A stretch of DNA of 64,000 nucleotides from Mycolicibacterium lacusdiani (GTDB taxonomy: Bacteria; Actinomycetota; Actinomycetes; Mycobacteriales; Mycobacteriaceae). This document shows positions 41,014 to 49,899 of this stretch, one piece after another. Below the pieces are notes generated by a model. The model worked only from the letters and a program-made list of their open reading frames with translations. It was not told where the DNA came from and made no database searches. The first letter of the stretch is position 1. Each line of letters starts with the position of its first letter. A program made the translations under genes and the position numbers. The stretch spans positions 186,001 through 250,000 of the forward strand of contig NZ_JAKCFC010000003.1 of assembly GCF_021916785.1 (NCBI RefSeq), given 5' to 3'.

Positions 41014-42651
41014 TCATCCCTTGACCAGCGCGCGCTCGATGATCGGCGCCAGGTCCAGCCCGGTCGGCAAAGTCCCGAACGCACCGCCCCACTGCCCGCC
41101 GAGCCTGCTGGCCAGGAACGCCTCGGCCACCGCAGGGTGCCCGTGCCGGATGAGCAGCGCGCCCTGCAGCGCCAGCGCGATGTCCTCGGCCACCTTGCGC
41201 GCTCGGTACTGGATCGTCGCCACGTCGTCCGCGGAGCCGAGCGTCTGGCGCAGCGCCGTCACGTGCGCGTCGTAGCGGGCATCCTGGCCCGCGGCCGTCG
41301 CGAGTTCGTCGAATAGCACCTCGACGCATTCCGGCCGAGTGGCCATGGCGCGCAACGTATCCAGCGCGCTGACGTTGCCCGAGCCCTCCCAGATGCCCAT
41401 CAGCGGGGCCTCCCGGTACAGCCGGGGCATCCCGGACTCCTCGACGTAGCCGTTGCCGCCGAGGCACTCCATGGTCTCCGCCGCGTGCGGGGTGGCGCGC
41501 TTGCACACCCAGTACTTGCCCGCGGCCAGCCCGATGCGCCGCAGCAAGGTCTCGCGCTGATCACCGTGCACCGCCTTGTCGGTGGCACCGGCCATTCGCA
41601 TCGCGAGCATCGTCGCCGCCTCGGCCTCGACGGCGAGGTCGGCGAGGACGTTGCGCATCAGCGGCTGATCGATCAGATACTCGCCGAACGCCTTTCGGTG
41701 CTGCGCGTGGTGCACCGCACGGGTCAGGCCGGTGCGCATGCTGGTGGCGCTGCCGAGCGTGCAGTCGAGCCGGGTGAGGTTGACCATCTCGATGATGGTC
41801 GGTACGCCCCGGCCCTCCTCGCCCACGCGCCAGGCGATCGCGCCGTCGTACTCGACCTCGCTGGAGGCGTTGGCGTGGTTGCCGAGCTTGTCCTTCAGTC
41901 GCTGCAGGTACATCCGGTTGCGGGTGCCGTCGGGAAGCACGCGCGGCAGCAGGAAGCAGGTGAGCCCACCGGGCGCCTGGGCGAGGACGAGGAAGACATC
42001 CGACATGGGCGCCGACGTGAACCACTTGTGCCCGGTGATGCTGTAGGTGCCGAAACCGTTCGGCACGGCCTCGGTGGTTCCCGCCCGAACGTCGGAACCG
42101 CCCTGCTTCTCCGTCATCGACATGCCTGCGGTGATGCCGCGTTTGCGATTGGGGATCTTCATCTCCGGGTCGTAGACGCGGCTGCTGAGCAGCGGCTCGT
42201 AGACGGCGGCGAGTTCGGGGTTGAAGCGCAGCGCGGGCACGACCGCATAGGTCATGGAGATGGGGCATAGGTGGCCGGGCTCGGGTGTCCACACCGACGT
42301 CTTCGCCGCGCGAACCACGTGGGCGCCCGGCCGGTCGTCGGCCCACGGCGCCGCGTGCAGGCCGTGGCTCACGGCGACGGTCATCAGTTCGTGATAGGCG
42401 GGGTCGTACTCGACTTCGTCGACGCGGTTCCCGTAGCGGTCGTGGGTGTGCAGCACGGGACGGTGGCGGTCGGCCAGTTCACCCCAGCGCTGCGCCTGCG
42501 CGGTGCCGCATAGCGCGCCCAACTCGTTGACCTCGTCGGCACCCCATCCGCCGCCCTCGCGAACGAGGGCTTCGGCCAACACCTCCGAGGTCGCCGGGTT
42601 GTGTTCCTCCAGCGGCGGAACCTGATTGGTGACGACGTGGGTATCAGCCAT
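41014..42651 (-). CDS. fadE8: Acyl-CoA dehydrogenase, AidB-like (FadE8)
   Basis: FAD-dependent acyl-CoA dehydrogenase family, 545 residues, long C-terminal form like E. coli AidB. FAD/substrate contacts: MSMTEKQGGSDVRAGTTEA, YSITGHKWFTSAPMSDVFLV, and the C-terminal ECLGGNGYVEESGMPRLYRE. The family contains both fatty-acid dehydrogenases and AidB (alkylation response); operon context favours the former. The ATG 42651 has GGGGG close upstream; the frame goes on to 42783 without family likeness. First gene of the fadE8-echA4-paaX-echA5 unit. Confidence 0.93.
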   Translation of the reverse strand: MADTHVVTNQVPPLEEHNPATSEVLAEALVREGGGWGADEVNELGALCGTAQAQRWGELADRHRPVLHTHDRYGNRVDEVEYDPAYHELMTVAVSHGLHAAPWADDRPGAHVVRAAKTSVWTPEPGHLCPISMTYAVVPALRFNPELAAVYEPLLSSRVYDPEMKIPNRKRGITAGMSMTEKQGGSDVRAGTTEAVPNGFGTYSITGHKWFTSAPMSDVFLVLAQAPGGLTCFLLPRVLPDGTRNRMYLQRLKDKLGNHANASSEVEYDGAIAWRVGEEGRGVPTIIEMVNLTRLDCTLGSATSMRTGLTRAVHHAQHRKAFGEYLIDQPLMRNVLADLAVEAEAATMLAMRMAGATDKAVHGDQRETLLRRIGLAAGKYWVCKRATPHAAETMECLGGNGYVEESGMPRLYREAPLMGIWEGSGNVSALDTLRAMATRPECVEVLFDELATAAGQDARYDAHVTALRQTLGSADDVATIQYRARKVAEDIALALQGALLIRHGHPAVAEAFLASRLGGQWGGAFGTLPTGLDLAPIIERALVKG

Positions 42652-42748
42652 GCCCCCACTGTTACATTTTGCCGACAATCGCACAAGATGCGTAATACGG
42701 TCGTTTCCCCTACGTGACACGCGTGGGCCCAGGCGGCACAGTGTCTGG

Positions 42749-43090
42749 GTGCAACCGAACACCGTCGTCCATGCTGCCACCATCGACCTCGACCGCGCGC
42801 CGGTCCCGGCCGATCAGTCGCTCGACGGTGCGCCGACGACCGCAGTTCACCCCGTGACCGAACTCGCCGGGCTCGAAGTCGGCGTGTGGGAGATGACGCC
42901 AGGCCAGATGAGCGACGTCGAGGCCGAGGAGGTGTTCGTGGTGCTCGCGGGGTCAGCCACCGTCGCGTTCGCCGACGACAGCCCCACCCTGCATCTGCAG
43001 GTTGGCGACGTGGTCCGGCTCGCGGCCGGCGCCGAGACCGTCTGGACGGTCACCGAGACCCTGCGCAAGGTCTATCTCACGGGCCTGTGA
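42749..43090 (+). CDS. Cupin-domain protein
   Basis: The 113-residue protein is one small beta-barrel: GLEVGVWEMTPGQMSDVEAE, EEVFVVLAGSATVAFAD, LQVGDVVRLAAGAETVWTVT. It resembles the Cupin_3 (DUF861) group. Metal ligands are weak: no HxH pair is visible. Divergent from fadE8. The start is GTG 42749. The 3' 138 bp overlap the convergent PAP2 gene. Function unknown. Confidence 0.82.
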   Translation: MQPNTVVHAATIDLDRAPVPADQSLDGAPTTAVHPVTELAGLEVGVWEMTPGQMSDVEAEEVFVVLAGSATVAFADDSPTLHLQVGDVVRLAAGAETVWTVTETLRKVYLTGL

Positions 43091-44152
43091 CCGCCGGCGC
43101 CGCCACGCGGTGTGCCAGTTGATCGCCAGAGCGACCACGGCGGCGAAGGCCCAGCCCAGCAGGATGTCTACGACGTAGTGCTCGGCGGTGTACACGAGCG
43201 TGAACGCCATGATGAGCACGTAGGCCACCAACACCGGGCGCCACTTCTTGTTGACGCGGTGCCAGAGGAACGCGGCGATGGCGGCGGACATCCCGGCGTG
43301 CAGCGACGGGATGGCGGCGACGAGGTTGACGTTCGCCTGCCCCTGGTCGATGAGCGCTCCGGCTGAGTGCAGGTTGAGCTTCCCCCAGCCGCGCGTGACG
43401 ATCCGCTCGATCCACGGATTCGCGCCGTCCTGGCTGGTCTGCATTGCGCCGAGGATTCCGCCGTCGGGCACGCCGCGCGGGGAGCGGAACATGCACCTCG
43501 GTCCGGACGGACCAGCGGCGACGTCGGCAGCGGTACACCGGGCGGCTGCCCACGGCGGCGCCGCGGGCACCAGCGCGTATACGACCAGTGCCGCGAACGA
43601 CAGCCCAACGAAGAGTTTGACGAAGGCCTTCCACTCTTCGCGGTTGCGCAGCCACAGGACCGCCGCAACCACGTACGGAAGGATGAAGAAGGACATGTAG
43701 ACGGTGCTGATGACCACTTCCCACCACGGCGTGGCCGGCACCTTGAGGCGCTCCTGCAGCCAGACCGTGGGCATCGTCCCGCCGAACAACCACCGGTCGG
43801 CGTCGGCCTGCCAGTGCCACAGCGTCGGCCTGCCGACGAGCGTCGCCGCGCCGCGGCTCAGGTCGTAGGCAAGCAGGACCACCGCGAAGGGCAGCCAGTC
43901 GCGGACGACGTAGAACATGCGGCGGCCGCGACCGATGCTCGCGACGAGCAAGCCCGTCGCGATGTAGAGGAGAAGCAGTTCCCGGTTGAACGCGAACCCG
44001 TCGGTGACGGTGCGGTAGACGATGACGAACGCCCACGCCGCGATTGCCAGCCACCGCAGGATCCGCAGCCGTTCACCACGCCGGTCCCGGGCGGCGGGCG
44101 GATCCAGGACACGCGCGAAACCGATCGACGGTCCATCGTCAATCGCAGACAC
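42953..44152 (-). CDS. PAP2/IPC-synthase-like membrane phosphatase
   Basis: Integral membrane enzyme, about 399 residues, with about six hydrophobic segments. The phosphatase signature is IPSLHAGMSAAIAAFLW with HAG, and VYTAEHYVVDILLGWAFA (H-x3-D). A PTLWHWQADADRWLFGG segment precedes it. Such enzymes act on lipid phosphates or make inositol-phospholipids. Start taken as GTG 44152 with AAGG 5 nt upstream; ATG 44263 is possible. Its C-terminal 46 residues are antisense to the cupin gene, and lack conservation by eye. Confidence 0.85.
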   Translation of the reverse strand: MSAIDDGPSIGFARVLDPPAARDRRGERLRILRWLAIAAWAFVIVYRTVTDGFAFNRELLLLYIATGLLVASIGRGRRMFYVVRDWLPFAVVLLAYDLSRGAATLVGRPTLWHWQADADRWLFGGTMPTVWLQERLKVPATPWWEVVISTVYMSFFILPYVVAAVLWLRNREEWKAFVKLFVGLSFAALVVYALVPAAPPWAAARCTAADVAAGPSGPRCMFRSPRGVPDGGILGAMQTSQDGANPWIERIVTRGWGKLNLHSAGALIDQGQANVNLVAAIPSLHAGMSAAIAAFLWHRVNKKWRPVLVAYVLIMAFTLVYTAEHYVVDILLGWAFAAVVALAINWHTAWRRRRSQAREIDLAQGLGDRPDGLGAGREPDHVANLQMQGGAVVGERDGG

Positions 44153-44340
44153 ATCGACCTTTCGCCGGAGCTGACATCGTGCGAGCCGCTCGCGCGAAGG
44201 GACTCGGGATTGCGGCGCCGGTACCGCCATTCCCCGAGTCAGACTAGTTAACCGCTCGGCCATCCACAGTTCGAGGCGCGTTCATCACGCCCGTGGTCGG
44301 CCGCGGCGAGTTGCCATTCACCGGTGGATCCGCGCTGAGA

Positions 44341-44603
44341 TGACACGCCCGTTACTCGATCTTGATTGGTCGAACCATTCGCCACTTCCGTAACGAGGCC
44401 GATGTTCTCACTTTCACGTACCATTTACCCGATTTGGCAAGCAAACAAGATCAGACACCGATGGCTATGACGTTTGATACCATCTCAACTGGACATTCAT
44501 ACCATTATCGCGGCTATAGCAAATTAGTTGAACCGGGGTGCAGCAACGTATTTCATCAGCTAAACTGACGACGACGTCAAACCATTTATCGTTTCTCCGA
44601 ATT
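44341..44603. other. AT-rich intergenic segment
   Basis: About 260 bp that are visibly poorer in G+C than everything around them (for example runs such as TTCATACCATTATCG and GCAAATTAGTTGAACC). No gene of the local codon type is in it: a 68-codon frame (44362-44568) has AT-rich third positions and no known motif. A weak promoter-like pair TGGACA (44490-44495)/TATAGC (44515-44520) with 19-bp spacing points toward the secreted hydrolase. It may be a leader, a binding region or recently gained DNA. Confidence 0.6.
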
Positions 44604-44631
44604 CCCTCGTGCGCACTACTGCGCACGAGGG
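44604..44631 (+). promoter_or_regulatory. Strong hairpin in the leader of the secreted glycoside hydrolase gene
   Basis: CCCTCGTGCGC (44604-44614) and GCGCACGAGGG (44621-44631) form an 11-bp perfect stem with loop ACTACT. It ends 31 nt before the chosen ATG. No U-run follows on the plus strand, so it may stabilise the mRNA or control its translation rather than end transcription. Confidence 0.55.
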
Positions 44632-44662
44632 GCTTCGTCCTGAGCATTTGGGGTCGTGCGTC

Positions 44663-47600
44663 ATGCAATACAGCAATTTCGTAGGTCGAGTGGGCGCCCT
44701 TGCGGTCGCCTTGGGCGTCGGCACCGCCATCGCCACACCGGCAGGCGTCGCCTGGGCGAGCCCAGAAGCCGCCGGTGACTCGACGACTGCTGCGAGCCAG
44801 GAAACTGGCGATGGCGCAACCGCCGCCGGCTCCTCACCGTCGCCTGCCGACACGACCGCGTCGCAGACGACCGATTCCGCGACGACCTCGCCCGTGACGA
44901 ACGACGCCGTGCCCACCGGACCCACGCCCACCACCGGCTCGGCCACTACCGGCTCGGCCACGACAGTGGACGTGGCGCCCGGCGTGATCGTCTCCCACTC
45001 CGGTGGGGCGCAGACGTCGACGTACGGCTCCAACGCGGCGGAGCCGACCGGCACCAACAAGCCGCGAAACGACGACGACGGCGACACGGCATCCCGCGAC
45101 ACCACTCCCGTCGCGACCATCAGCGGATCGGCTGCCACCTCCTCGACCGCCACGGAGACGACGTCGTCCGCGACGCGGGCCACCACGGCGCAGTCCCCGT
45201 CGGCCACGACCGCACCGGCAGCGCCGGTGGTCGCGTCCAGGACCATCGCCCCGGTGTCGCTGACGCCCACTCCCCCGGCACCCGCCGTCGCCGTCGCTCC
45301 GGTGCAGAACGTCGTGTCGATGGTCCTGAGCAATGTCGTGGCGCCCGCACTGACGTCATGGCTGTCGGCAATGCAGCGCGGCTGGACGGAATCGCCGCTG
45401 GCGTGGATGTTCCTCGCGGCGGCCCGCCGCGAGATCGGAACCGCAGCGGTGACCGAACCCGCACCGACGGCCATGCGGTTGGCCTCGGCCCAGGTCGTCG
45501 CCACGGCCGTCGTGAACCAAGCGCCAACGGCGACGGCAACGTTCCTCGTGCCCAACCCGCTGACCGGCGCCGTGACGGGCACGATCGTCGCCTCCGACCC
45601 CGAAGGCGTGAAGCCGACGATCACCCTGACCACCAAGCCCGCCGTCGGGACGATCGTCTACAACGCCACCACCGCGACGTTCACCTACACGCCCACCACG
45701 GCGCAGCGACTCCTCGCCGGCATCAACCCCTCGGGGGCAGGCGCCATCGCGATGACGGTCACCGTGTCCGACGGGGTCAACAAGGTGCCCGTTCAGATCA
45801 ACGTGCCGATCGCGGCCATCCCGATGGGCGTCCGCACCGACATCGGTGGAGTGACCGGGGCCGGCGCCATCGCCGCCACCAACACTCGCGCCTTCGTGAC
45901 GAACCGCGAGGCGGGCACCGTCACGATCATCGACACGGTCACCGCCAAGGTGCTGGGCACCTACGCCGCCGGTGTCGCACCCGACGGCATCGCCGTCAAG
46001 CAGGACGGCACGCGGATCTACGTCTCCAGCTCGACCGGCAACACCGTGACCGTGCTGAACGCCGTGACCGGAGCCCGCGTGGCGACCATCGCCGTCGCCA
46101 AGCCGACCTCGATCACCATGAGCCCGACCGGCGGGTCTGCGTACGTGTTGAGCTACGACGCGGGCAAGGTCGTGCGCATCAGCACCTCGACCAACCTGGT
46201 CGCCACCACGACCACCATGCCGGGCGGCTTCCGCCCGACCGCCATCGCGCCCAGCCCCGACAACACGCGCGTCTACGTCGCGACGGACACGCCCACCGGC
46301 GGCACCGCCATCCTGTCCTTTGCCCCGACGTCGACGACGACCACGCAAGTCGTCCGATTGACCACCAGGGCAACGTCTTTGGTCGTCAGCCCCGACAATT
46401 CAAGGCTGTACGTCGGCACCGAAGACGGGGCCGTGTCGGTCGTCGACACCAAGACCCGCGTCAACATTGGGAACTTCTCGATCGGCGGCCTACCGCCCAC
46501 CGCGCTGGCCGTGAGCCGAGACGGCACCACGTTGTTCGTGACCGATGCCGCCGGTCGCGTCGGGTCGTTCGCGGCTGCGACGGGCGCATTGATCAGTGCC
46601 GTCGCCACCGTGCCGACCACCGACGCGTCACAACGCCCGGCCTCCTTCGTCACCCCCGACGGCACGGAGATGTACGTGACGGACCGCGTGGCAGGCGTGG
46701 TGCGGGTCGTCACGCTGACTGCGCCGAACGCGGCTCCGGTGGCAGGGACCCCGACGAAGGGCGCACCGAACGCGACGACCGGCGCCGTCACCGGCACCCT
46801 CGGGGTGACCGATCCGAACGGAGATCCGCTGAAGTACACCGTATCCGGTGCCCCGACCAAGGGGACCCTGACGCTCACGGCCACGGGTGGCTACACCTAT
46901 ACGCCGACCGCGGCCGCCCGGCACAACGCCTCAACGGTCGGCGCGCCGGCCAGCGTCACCACCGACACGTTCACGGTGACGGTGACCGACGGCAGGCGTG
47001 GCGTCGTCACGACCACCGTCACGGTGAACATCAGCCCCAAGAACGCGGTGCCCACGATCACCAAGACCGTTGGCGCGCCCAACACTTCGACGGGTGTGGT
47101 CACCGGCAAGGTCACGGGCACGGACACGGACCGGGACGTCCTCACCTACTCGACGTCCGTCGCGCCCGGCAAGGGCACCGTGACGCTCACGGCAACAGGC
47201 GCTTTCACCTACACCCCCACCGCCGCCGCACGCCACGCCGCCCAGAAGCTCGGCGCCACGATCGCCGACAAGCAGGACACCTTCACCGTTGCCGTCAGCG
47301 ACGGACACGGCGGTGTCGTGACCACGGCGATCACCGTGACCGTCAGCCCCGCCAACGCCAAGCCCACCGGCGGCTCGGCCACCGTGACTCAGACCGACGG
47401 CAAGACGGGCGTCGTGAGCGGCACCCTGACGGCCGTCGACCCCGACGGCGACCCGCTGACGTTCACCTCGACCACACCGCTGAAGGGCACGCTGGTCATC
47501 GGAGCGAACGGCAGCTTCACCTACACCCCGTCGACCGCCGCCCGCGACGCCGCATCGGCGCCTGGCGCCACCGCCGCCGCGAAGGTCGAGGCGCTCACCA

Positions 47601-48988
47601 TCACCGTCTCCGACGGCTACGGCGGCACGGCGACGTTCACCCTGAGCGCACCCATCACGGCGTACCCGGCCGGCAACCAGGCCCCCGTGACCGGCGGTGC
47701 GACCGTTGGCAGTTCGTCGTCGGCGATTGGAACCGTGACGGGCACCGTCACCGCGACCGACCCCGAGGGCGACGCACTCACCTACACGGTCGTCACGGGA
47801 CCCAAGAAGGGTGTCGTGAAGGTCGACGCCGTCACCGGTGCGTACACCTACACCCCCACCGTGGACGCCCGCTACACCGCTCTGGTGACGCCTGGAGTCG
47901 ACACCGACGTGTTCACCGTGACGGTGAGGGATGCGCTGGGAGCGGCCACCACCACGACGGTGTCGGTCACCATCGTGCCGCCGGTGGCGAACGCCATCGA
48001 TCAACGCCCGACCAGCGTCGCCATCCACGTGCCGGATCTGCTGTTCTACTCCCAAGCCGACCTCAACACTGCGCTCGACAAGCTGCAGTCCGTCGGCATC
48101 ACCGACCTCCGTGTGCTGGTGCCGTGGGCCGCCGTCCAACCCCTACCGGGCTGGAACGACTGGAGTGCCGTCGACCGCGTGATCAACGGTGCTGCGGCGC
48201 GCAACATCAAGGTGCTGGGCATCCTGAACTCGCCGCCGGTGTGGGCGTCGGTGGCCAACACGACACCGCTGGCCGGAATGCCCGCCAATAACGCACAATT
48301 CGCTGCATTCGCAGGCGCCGCGGCCGCGCGCTACAAGGGAAAGGTCACGGCATGGGAGGTCTGGAACGAGCCCAACGCGATCATGTTCTGGCAACCCGGG
48401 CCCAACGCCGCCCAGTACACCGCGCTGCTCAAGGCCGCCTACCCCGCCATCAAAGCCGCTGACCCCAACGCGGTCGTCGTGGCGGCGTCGGTAGGTGCGA
48501 CGCTCGACTGGTTCAACCTCACGGTCAACCCGGTGCGATTCGTCGACGAGATGTACAAGGCCGGGGCGGCCGGCTACTTCGACGCCCTGTCCTTCCACCC
48601 GTACCAGTACACGACGCCGTTCTCCCAGGGCGGGTACATGTTCGAGTCGCCGATCAGCCAGGCCAACCGGATCTACGCCCTGATGGTCGCCAACGGCGAC
48701 GGTCACAAGAAGATCTGGGCGACGGAATACGGGCAGCCGTCGTCGGAGGCGTCCGACGCCAACCAGGCGGCGTACATCGGCGACTTCCTGCGGGGCTGGC
48801 GCGCCCTGTCCTACGCGGGGCCGGCGTTCATCCACACCCTGGTCGACAGGGCCGACGGTGATGCGGTGGAAGGTTCGTTCGGCCTGTTCCGGCCGGACTG
48901 GACCCCGAAGCCCGTCGTGTCGACGGTGGTGACGGTGATCGCGGAGAACGACGCCATCGAAGCCGCCAAGAACGCGAGCGCCCTCTAG
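44663..48988 (+). CDS. Large secreted protein: beta-propeller, cadherin-like repeats and a C-terminal glycoside hydrolase
   Basis: 1441 residues from ATG 44663, with GGGG 11 nt upstream; GTG at 44609 would add 18 residues before the signal peptide. Residues 1-29 are the signal peptide (VGALAVALGVGTAIATPAGV). Then about 250 residues of Thr/Ser/Ala/Pro linker. About 281-382 is a first cadherin-like repeat, and 386-690 a seven-bladed YVTN-type propeller (GTVTIIDTVTAKVLGTY). About 690-1110 hold four more repeats (VTGTLGVTDPNGDPLKYTV ... GYTYTPTAAARH). The C-terminal 325 residues form a GH39/GH5-like TIM barrel: WEVWNEPNAIMFW with acid/base Glu near 1234 and WATEYGQPS with nucleophile Glu near 1353. 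It likely acts on a polysaccharide outside the cell. Confidence 0.9.
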   Translation: MQYSNFVGRVGALAVALGVGTAIATPAGVAWASPEAAGDSTTAASQETGDGATAAGSSPSPADTTASQTTDSATTSPVTNDAVPTGPTPTTGSATTGSATTVDVAPGVIVSHSGGAQTSTYGSNAAEPTGTNKPRNDDDGDTASRDTTPVATISGSAATSSTATETTSSATRATTAQSPSATTAPAAPVVASRTIAPVSLTPTPPAPAVAVAPVQNVVSMVLSNVVAPALTSWLSAMQRGWTESPLAWMFLAAARREIGTAAVTEPAPTAMRLASAQVVATAVVNQAPTATATFLVPNPLTGAVTGTIVASDPEGVKPTITLTTKPAVGTIVYNATTATFTYTPTTAQRLLAGINPSGAGAIAMTVTVSDGVNKVPVQINVPIAAIPMGVRTDIGGVTGAGAIAATNTRAFVTNREAGTVTIIDTVTAKVLGTYAAGVAPDGIAVKQDGTRIYVSSSTGNTVTVLNAVTGARVATIAVAKPTSITMSPTGGSAYVLSYDAGKVVRISTSTNLVATTTTMPGGFRPTAIAPSPDNTRVYVATDTPTGGTAILSFAPTSTTTTQVVRLTTRATSLVVSPDNSRLYVGTEDGAVSVVDTKTRVNIGNFSIGGLPPTALAVSRDGTTLFVTDAAGRVGSFAAATGALISAVATVPTTDASQRPASFVTPDGTEMYVTDRVAGVVRVVTLTAPNAAPVAGTPTKGAPNATTGAVTGTLGVTDPNGDPLKYTVSGAPTKGTLTLTATGGYTYTPTAAARHNASTVGAPASVTTDTFTVTVTDGRRGVVTTTVTVNISPKNAVPTITKTVGAPNTSTGVVTGKVTGTDTDRDVLTYSTSVAPGKGTVTLTATGAFTYTPTAAARHAAQKLGATIADKQDTFTVAVSDGHGGVVTTAITVTVSPANAKPTGGSATVTQTDGKTGVVSGTLTAVDPDGDPLTFTSTTPLKGTLVIGANGSFTYTPSTAARDAASAPGATAAAKVEALTITVSDGYGGTATFTLSAPITAYPAGNQAPVTGGATVGSSSSAIGTVTGTVTATDPEGDALTYTVVTGPKKGVVKVDAVTGAYTYTPTVDARYTALVTPGVDTDVFTVTVRDALGAATTTTVSVTIVPPVANAIDQRPTSVAIHVPDLLFYSQADLNTALDKLQSVGITDLRVLVPWAAVQPLPGWNDWSAVDRVINGAAARNIKVLGILNSPPVWASVANTTPLAGMPANNAQFAAFAGAAAARYKGKVTAWEVWNEPNAIMFWQPGPNAAQYTALLKAAYPAIKAADPNAVVVAASVGATLDWFNLTVNPVRFVDEMYKAGAAGYFDALSFHPYQYTTPFSQGGYMFESPISQANRIYALMVANGDGHKKIWATEYGQPSSEASDANQAAYIGDFLRGWRALSYAGPAFIHTLVDRADGDAVEGSFGLFRPDWTPKPVVSTVVTVIAENDAIEAAKNASAL

Positions 48989-49015
48989 GTCGACGGCGCC
49001 GGCGTCTGAGAGACG

Positions 49016-49768
49016 TCAGCCGAGGTTCTCCCGCAGGAACGCGATGTCGTCCTTGCGACCCTCGTCCGACGTCTCGCAGATGACCGGCGCGTCGGCGGCC
49101 TCGACCACGGCGACGAGCAGTTGCGGGTCGATCTGGCCCATGCCGAAGTTGGCGTGCCGATCGGCGCCCGACCCGGCGGCATCGCGAGAGTCGTTGCAGT
49201 GCACCAGGTCGATGCGTCCGGTGATGGTCTTGATCCGCTCGACGGCGTCGATGAGCGCCTCCCCCGCGGCCCACGCGTGGCAGGTGTCGAGGCAGAAGCC
49301 GATGCCCATGTCGCCGATGCGGTCCCACAGCCGGGCGATGGTGTCGAAGTGCCGGGCCATCGCGTGGTCGCCGCCCGCGGTGTTCTCGAGGTAGACGGGC
49401 ACGTCGGTCTTGAGCTGGTCGAGCGCCTTGACCCACCGCTCGAAGCCGGCCTCCATGTCCTTGTCGTCGGCATGCCCGCCGTGCACGATCACCGCGGTGG
49501 CGCCCACCTCGGCTGCGGCGTCGCAGGTGTCCTGCAGGATCTTGCGCGACGGAATACGGACGCGGTTGTTGGCCGACGCCACGTTGATCAGATAGGGCGC
49601 GTGCACGTACAGCGGCGTCGTCGACGCCTTGAGTACCTCCGCGTCCTCGCGGGGCTTGGGCTTCTTCCAGCTCTGCGGGTCGCCGAGGAAGAACTGGACG
49701 ACGTCTGCGCCGTCCGCCTCCGCGGCGGCCAGCGGATCGTCGTTGTGGACATGTGAGCCGATCAACAC
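49016..49768 (-). CDS. nfo: Endonuclease IV (AP endonuclease)
   Basis: Zinc-dependent AP endonuclease that cuts DNA 5' to abasic sites in base-excision repair. The 250-residue TIM-barrel has metal ligands in [55 protein letters not shown] and the closing ICETSDEG. Length is near the usual 250-285. In mycobacteria the gene is called end. It keeps its place close to rpoC as in M. tuberculosis. The adjacent gap up to 49832 is empty. Confidence 0.95.
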   Translation of the reverse strand: MLIGSHVHNDDPLAAAEADGADVVQFFLGDPQSWKKPKPREDAEVLKASTTPLYVHAPYLINVASANNRVRIPSRKILQDTCDAAAEVGATAVIVHGGHADDKDMEAGFERWVKALDQLKTDVPVYLENTAGGDHAMARHFDTIARLWDRIGDMGIGFCLDTCHAWAAGEALIDAVERIKTITGRIDLVHCNDSRDAAGSGADRHANFGMGQIDPQLLVAVVEAADAPVICETSDEGRKDDIAFLRENLG

Positions 49769-49831
49769 GCCGCCAGTCTAGGTCGTGTCACCGACGCCCT
49801 CGCCGGTGCCGCGGCGGGCCCGCTTCCTCCC

Positions 49832-49890
49832 GCGAGCAGACGCAAAAGCCCCTCCTTTCGGCTGACTCAGGGGACTTTGCGTCTGCTCGC
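49832..49890. repeat. 59-bp palindromic repeat, copy 1 (left of the DUF559 gene)
   Basis: GCGAGCAGACGCAAA at 49832-49846 is perfectly inverted at 49876-49890; inside, AGCCCCTC pairs loosely with GAGGGGAC. The unit begins 10 bp past the stop of the DUF559 gene. Copy 2 at 50843-50900 repeats both arms on the other side of the same gene. Confidence 0.85.
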
Positions 49891-49899
49891 CGACCTCGT

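Noticed and set aside
44362..44568. 68-codon plus-strand frame in the AT-rich segment
   Set aside because: Codon use is unlike the window, it has no motif and no ribosome site; treated as non-coding.
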